Shown here one piece after another: positions 60,419 through 64,000 of a DNA stretch of 64,000 bases (positions within the stretch are counted from its first letter, which is position 1; each line of letters starts with the position of its first letter). Location of the stretch: assembly GCA_965226925.1 (NCBI GenBank), contig CBDDEN010000010.1, positions 581,682-645,681 on the forward strand, read 5' to 3'. This DNA comes from CBDDCX01 sp965226925. GTDB taxonomy: Bacteria; Gemmatimonadota; Gemmatimonadetes; Longimicrobiales; Gaopeijiaceae. The position numbers were made by a program, and so were the translations under genes. A model generated the notes under the pieces. That model saw only the letters and a list, made by a program, of their open reading frames with translations. It was not told the DNA's origin and searched no databases.

Positions 60419-62767
60419 ATGACCGACTCGATTCGACCTCCCGAGGGGCCCGCGAGCTGGCCGGCCGACCGGCCGGATTTGCTGGCTTTCCTCCCGATGA
60501 TCCAGGTGGCATGGAGCGACGGAGTCCTCACCCCCCTGGAAATGGAGGCTCTGTGCGAAGCGCTGGAGGGGCAGGAGTGGCTCGATGCCCCGGCACGCGA
60601 GATCCTCAGGACGTGGCTCCGCCCGCAGTCGCCACCGACCCCGACGGCCGTGGCCGAGCTCCGCGAGATCATACGTAGCTGGTGGCCGGAGGACCGCCGC
60701 GCACCGCAATCGCTTTCGGGCCTCGGGCTCGAACTGATCCGAGGGGCTGGGCTGACCACGGGGCCCTGGGGTCACGACGGGGCGCCGGAAGCCCTCGCCC
60801 TCGCCGAGAAGCGCCTCGGCGTGCACGGGCCGGAGGCGGTCCGTGAGTTGCTGGGTATCTCGCCCGCCACGGAGGCCATTCGACGTCGGTATGGCCCCTT
60901 TTGGATCCGCTCGCTCGACCGATACCTGAACGCCACTCACGGCGACACGCGAGCGAGCGTCCTGGAACTCATGAAAACGCCCGAGTTGGCACTTCCGTTG
61001 GGGCTACCCCGGAACGAATACCGGGAACGGGTGCTCGACGCGCTCCACGTCCTCGCGAAGGAGGGCCTGGGCAGCCTGGGATATCCGGTGGCCTACGGCG
61101 GCCGCGACGACCCGGGCGCGGCCATCTCCGTGTTCGAGACGTTGGCCTACGGCGACCTCAGCGTCCTGGTCAAGTTCGGAGTGCAATTCGGACTGTGGGG
61201 TGGAAGCGTGCTTCAACTCGGCACCGAACGACACCACGAGGCCTACCTCGCCGGGATCGGCTCCCTCCAGATTCCGGGTTGTTACGGAATGACAGAGACG
61301 GGGCACGGCTCCAACGTCCGGGAGATCGAGACGGTCGCCCGTTACGACGCGGGATCCGGCGAATTCGTAATCGACACCCCGACACCCGACGCCCAAAAGG
61401 ACTGGATCGGCAATGCGGCCTTGCATGGCCGTGAGGCCACCATCTTCGCTCAGTTGGAGGTAGACGGCACCCGGCATGGCGTGCACGCTTTCGTGGTCCC
61501 CATTCGGGACGGACGCGGCCGGCCGCGTCCGGGCGTGAGCATTACCGACCGGGGCGACAAGGTCGGCCTGAACGGGATCGACAACGGGACCCTGGCGTTC
61601 GACGAGGTGCGTATCCCTCGCGACAATCTTCTCGATCGCTTCGGCGAGGTCTCCTCGGAGGGTGTCTACTCCAGCTCCATCCCGAGCGACGGGCGGCGCT
61701 TCTTCACTATGCTCGGCACCCTTGTTTCCGGCCGCGTGAGCGTGGCGGCGGCGTCCGTGAGCACCGCGAAGACCGCGCTCACCGTGGCAATACGTTATGG
61801 AGACGAACGACGGCAGTTCGGGCCGTCCGGTTCGGGCGAGGTGCGGATCCTGGACTACCGAATCCACCAGCGCCTCTTGCTCCCCCGCCTCGCCACGACG
61901 TACGGACTGCACTTCGCCGTTCGAGACCTGATCGGTCGCTACACGGATGAGGACGGAGGGCCCGACCAGGCCGTGGAGGTGGACGCGGCCGGCTTGAAGG
62001 CCTATGCGTCCGCCCACGCCGTGGCCACGATCCAGGCCTGCCGGGAAGCCTGTGGCGGCCAGGGGTATCTGGCAGCCAACCGCCTGGGTGCCCTCCGTGA
62101 CGATGTCGACGTCTTCACGACGTTCGAGGGGGCCAACCCGGTCCTGCTGCAGCTCGTCGCCAAGGGGCTCTTGTCGGGATATCGCGACCAGATGGGAGAC
62201 CTGAGACTGTTGGGGGTCGTGCGACACGTGGCCGAGCGGGCCGGAGTGCGCCTGACCGAGATGAACCCCCTCATCACTCGGAAGACCGACGAGGATCACC
62301 TCCGTGACCCCGATTTCCACCTGGCGGCGTTCCGTTACCGGGAGGATCGGCTGTTGGCCTCCGCGGCCAGGCGCCTCAGAGACCTTTTCGGAGACGGCGC
62401 GAATCCCTTCGAGGCCATGAACCTGACGCAGGACCACCTCGTAACCCTCGCCAACGCTCACGTCGAGCGCCTGATCATGGAGTGTTTTCGGCAAGCCGTC
62501 ATTCGTGCGCCGACCCCGGGGCTGTCGGACGCCATGGACGGGCTCGCGACGTTTTACGCCCTGGCCACGATCGAGACCAACCGAGCCTGGTTCCTCGAGA
62601 GCGGATACGTGGAACCGGCCAAGGCCCGCGCCGTCCGTCGTTTGGTCAACGATCTCTGCTCCGAGGTGAGGCAACAGGCCGTCTTCCTGGTGGACGGATT
62701 CGGCATTCCCGACGAGGTGCTGCGGTCCCCGATCGCGCCGGAAGGTGGGGGCTCGAGTCAGGCGTGA
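60419..62767 (+). CDS. Acyl-CoA oxidase/dehydrogenase with N-terminal TerB-like extension
   Basis: 782 residues. Residues about 20-150 (FLPMIQVAWSDGVLTPLEME; ALCEALEGQEWLDAPAREIL) resemble a TerB-type helical domain. From about 170 the ACOX fold follows: LGSLGYPVAYGGRDDPGAAI, CYGMTETGHGSNVREIETVA, DWIGNAALHGREATIFAQLE, DKVGLNGIDNGTLAFDEVRI, RYGDERRQFG, CREACGGQGYLAANRLGALR and the catalytic-base region TTFEGANPVLLQLVAKGLLS. A flavoenzyme of beta-oxidation. The gene starts about 90 bp from the divergent purE start. Confidence 0.85.
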   Translation: MTDSIRPPEGPASWPADRPDLLAFLPMIQVAWSDGVLTPLEMEALCEALEGQEWLDAPAREILRTWLRPQSPPTPTAVAELREIIRSWWPEDRRAPQSLSGLGLELIRGAGLTTGPWGHDGAPEALALAEKRLGVHGPEAVRELLGISPATEAIRRRYGPFWIRSLDRYLNATHGDTRASVLELMKTPELALPLGLPRNEYRERVLDALHVLAKEGLGSLGYPVAYGGRDDPGAAISVFETLAYGDLSVLVKFGVQFGLWGGSVLQLGTERHHEAYLAGIGSLQIPGCYGMTETGHGSNVREIETVARYDAGSGEFVIDTPTPDAQKDWIGNAALHGREATIFAQLEVDGTRHGVHAFVVPIRDGRGRPRPGVSITDRGDKVGLNGIDNGTLAFDEVRIPRDNLLDRFGEVSSEGVYSSSIPSDGRRFFTMLGTLVSGRVSVAAASVSTAKTALTVAIRYGDERRQFGPSGSGEVRILDYRIHQRLLLPRLATTYGLHFAVRDLIGRYTDEDGGPDQAVEVDAAGLKAYASAHAVATIQACREACGGQGYLAANRLGALRDDVDVFTTFEGANPVLLQLVAKGLLSGYRDQMGDLRLLGVVRHVAERAGVRLTEMNPLITRKTDEDHLRDPDFHLAAFRYREDRLLASAARRLRDLFGDGANPFEAMNLTQDHLVTLANAHVERLIMECFRQAVIRAPTPGLSDAMDGLATFYALATIETNRAWFLESGYVEPAKARAVRRLVNDLCSEVRQQAVFLVDGFGIPDEVLRSPIAPEGGGSSQA

Positions 62768-62907
62768 GGGGCCCGGCGGACCGCGTGTCTCACCCCGTTT
62801 GGACAGGGCGTCATTTCTCCACCCGGAAAAGAAACACTTGTTTCCAGAAAACTCGCTCCGCATCTTTCAGGGTGTTCGAGACACTTCGACTTCCCAGGAA
62901 GGGACAT

Positions 62908-63927
62908 ATGGCTCGTAAGATCGTGTCTGCCTGCGCGTTGGCGCTTAGCCTGTGGGTGGTGACCCCAGCTCTGGCACAGACGCCGGTCTGGTCGGCGGAA
63001 CGCCCGGACGGGCATGCCCCATCCGGGGTCATGGCCGACTACTCACTCGAGGGGGGCGAATTCTACTTCGGCTACCGGTACTACCGGACGGACTTCGCTG
63101 GAACGCTGGTCGGAACCACACCGTTCTTCTCCGACGAGGTTCTGGACTTCTTCGCGGTGGCGCCCCTGACCATGCAGACGCAGAGTCACGAGGTGGCGCT
63201 ACGGTTGGGCCTTTCCGACAACGTGTCCGTTTCCGTGTCGATGCCGTTCCTCATGAACACGATGTGGAACGTGACGGAGGATGACGAGTTCTTCCGGACC
63301 GAATCGAACGACATCGGTGACTTGAGCGTCCGCCTCCTTTTCGACCTGTTCGAGATCGATCAGTACCGGATGCATCTCATGTTGGGAGGCACAGCCCCGA
63401 CCGGAGAGACCGGAGACACGGACCAGACGCCCCTTTCCGGCACCGGCTCCGACGTCCTCCCATTCCCCATGCAAACCGGCGCCGGCGTGCCCGACATTCT
63501 CGGCGGTCTGGCCTTCTCCGCTCAGAACGCAAGAGCCAGTGTCGGAGCGCAGGCCAACGTCACCATCCGGGCCTTCGATAACTCGGAGAACTACCGCCTC
63601 GGAGACGCGTTCGAGTTCACCGCCTGGGGTGCTCACACAATCAACGACTGGCTGAGCGTATCGGCCAGGGTTCTCTACGAGACCGTGGGCGAAACCGAGG
63701 GCATCGATGTGCGCACCGACGGAGAGGTCGACCCGAGTGCCAACCCGTTCGCGCAGGGCGGCGAGCGTGTGTATTTGCCGTTCGGAGTCAACCTCCACTT
63801 CCGGGACGGCGCGCTGTCCGGCCACCGCCTCGCGGTCGAGTGGTACTACCCCGTCCATCAAGACCTGAACGGGCCTCAACTGTCCGCGGACAAGAGCTTC
63901 GTGGTTTCCTGGCAGACCGTCTTCTAG
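62908..63927 (+). CDS. Outer-membrane beta-barrel protein (transporter-like)
   Basis: 339 residues. Signal peptide MARKIVSACALALSLWVVTP, cleavage near ALAQ. The mature chain alternates short amphipathic strands with aromatic girdles (GEFYFGYRYYRTDFAG; RMHLMLGGTAPTGETG; FGVNLHFRDGALSGHRLAVE) and ends in aromatic Phe (SFVVSWQTVF), the BAM signal of beta-barrel proteins. It resembles phenol-degradation meta-pathway type outer-membrane proteins. Preceded by AGGAAGGG. Function unknown. Confidence 0.72.
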   Translation: MARKIVSACALALSLWVVTPALAQTPVWSAERPDGHAPSGVMADYSLEGGEFYFGYRYYRTDFAGTLVGTTPFFSDEVLDFFAVAPLTMQTQSHEVALRLGLSDNVSVSVSMPFLMNTMWNVTEDDEFFRTESNDIGDLSVRLLFDLFEIDQYRMHLMLGGTAPTGETGDTDQTPLSGTGSDVLPFPMQTGAGVPDILGGLAFSAQNARASVGAQANVTIRAFDNSENYRLGDAFEFTAWGAHTINDWLSVSARVLYETVGETEGIDVRTDGEVDPSANPFAQGGERVYLPFGVNLHFRDGALSGHRLAVEWYYPVHQDLNGPQLSADKSFVVSWQTVF

Positions 63928-63937
63928 GGCGCCGATC

Positions 63938-63990
63938 AGGACGCCCCGTCCGGCTCTGCCGGACGGGGCGTCCTGCTTTGGTCGCTTTTT
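63938..63990 (+). terminator. Strong rho-independent terminator
   Basis: A perfect 17-bp stem (AGGACGCCCCGTCCGGC at 63,938-63,954 and its complement at 63,958-63,974) with a 3-nt loop, followed by GCTTTGGTCGCTTTTT. It terminates the outer-membrane protein gene. Confidence 0.92.
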
Positions 63991-64000
63991 CGGTCAGACC

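Noticed and set aside
1..64000. CRISPR arrays or cas genes
   Set aside because: No regularly spaced repeats and no Cas-like proteins were seen; the repeats found are pairs with irregular context.

Overview
The window is GC-rich chromosomal DNA from a bacterium with a Gram-negative type envelope (lipobox lipoproteins, a beta-barrel-like outer-membrane protein, Tat-like leaders). The gene mix suggests Gemmatimonadota or a close relative: a DUF1800/DUF1501 pair, a MalT-like LuxR ATPase, a GldA/GldFG-like ABC exporter with DUF4340, a C-terminal scrap resembling an ADOP permease, M42 peptidases and secreted TPR proteins. The phylum is an inference from gene content, because no rRNA or other phylogenetic marker is present.

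Layout. 1-3.4 kb holds damaged housekeeping genes (NAD(P)HX epimerase, an AHSA1 gene carrying an IS3 fragment, a lipoprotein) and two toxin-antitoxin pairs. 3.6-5.3 kb is asparagine synthetase. 5,532-18,563 is a 13-kb integrative element inserted in tRNA-Ala(TGC) and bounded by a 46-bp direct repeat of the tRNA 3' part. It carries a tyrosine integrase, an excisionase-like protein, a divergently transcribed regulator, a CHC2/TOPRIM/DUF3987-like primase-helicase operon and a helicase/restriction remnant. It has itself been invaded by an IS3 element that contains an IS256-family element, and by a group II intron. 18.7-24.5 kb holds a glyoxalase-like protein, a phosphatase-like lipoprotein and a module (APC-EIIA-RCK transporter, universal stress protein, NhaR-like regulator) flanked by a degenerate 75-bp repeat and next to an nqrF remnant. 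24.6-36.9 kb has a frameshifted hydrolase, a TPR protein, a large LuxR regulator and the Gld-like ABC operon. 37-43 kb contains IS5 and membrane-protein scraps, an SDR, the DUF1501/DUF1800 pair and a secreted metzincin. 43.5-51.4 kb has DinB and GNAT genes, a complete IS1595-family element with a passenger gene, an exported peptidase/aminotransferase operon and an acetamidase. 51.5-64 kb has a 235-bp MITE-like element at the end of an unusual sensor kinase gene, a PpiC lipoprotein, an M50-like protease, a redoxin, GreA, an IS-interrupted dimethylargininase, PurE, an acyl-CoA oxidase-like fusion and an outer-membrane protein.

Two themes run through the window. Mobile DNA is dense: one tRNA-integrated element, a group II intron, IS3 (two copies plus two fragments), IS256, IS1595, IS5, possible IS91 DNA and a MITE-like element, several with readable target duplications. 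There are also many small lesions (single-base frameshifts and 19-130 bp internal duplications) in otherwise well-conserved genes. Some may be real decay, but others may be long-read consensus errors and should be checked against reads before any gene is called dead.
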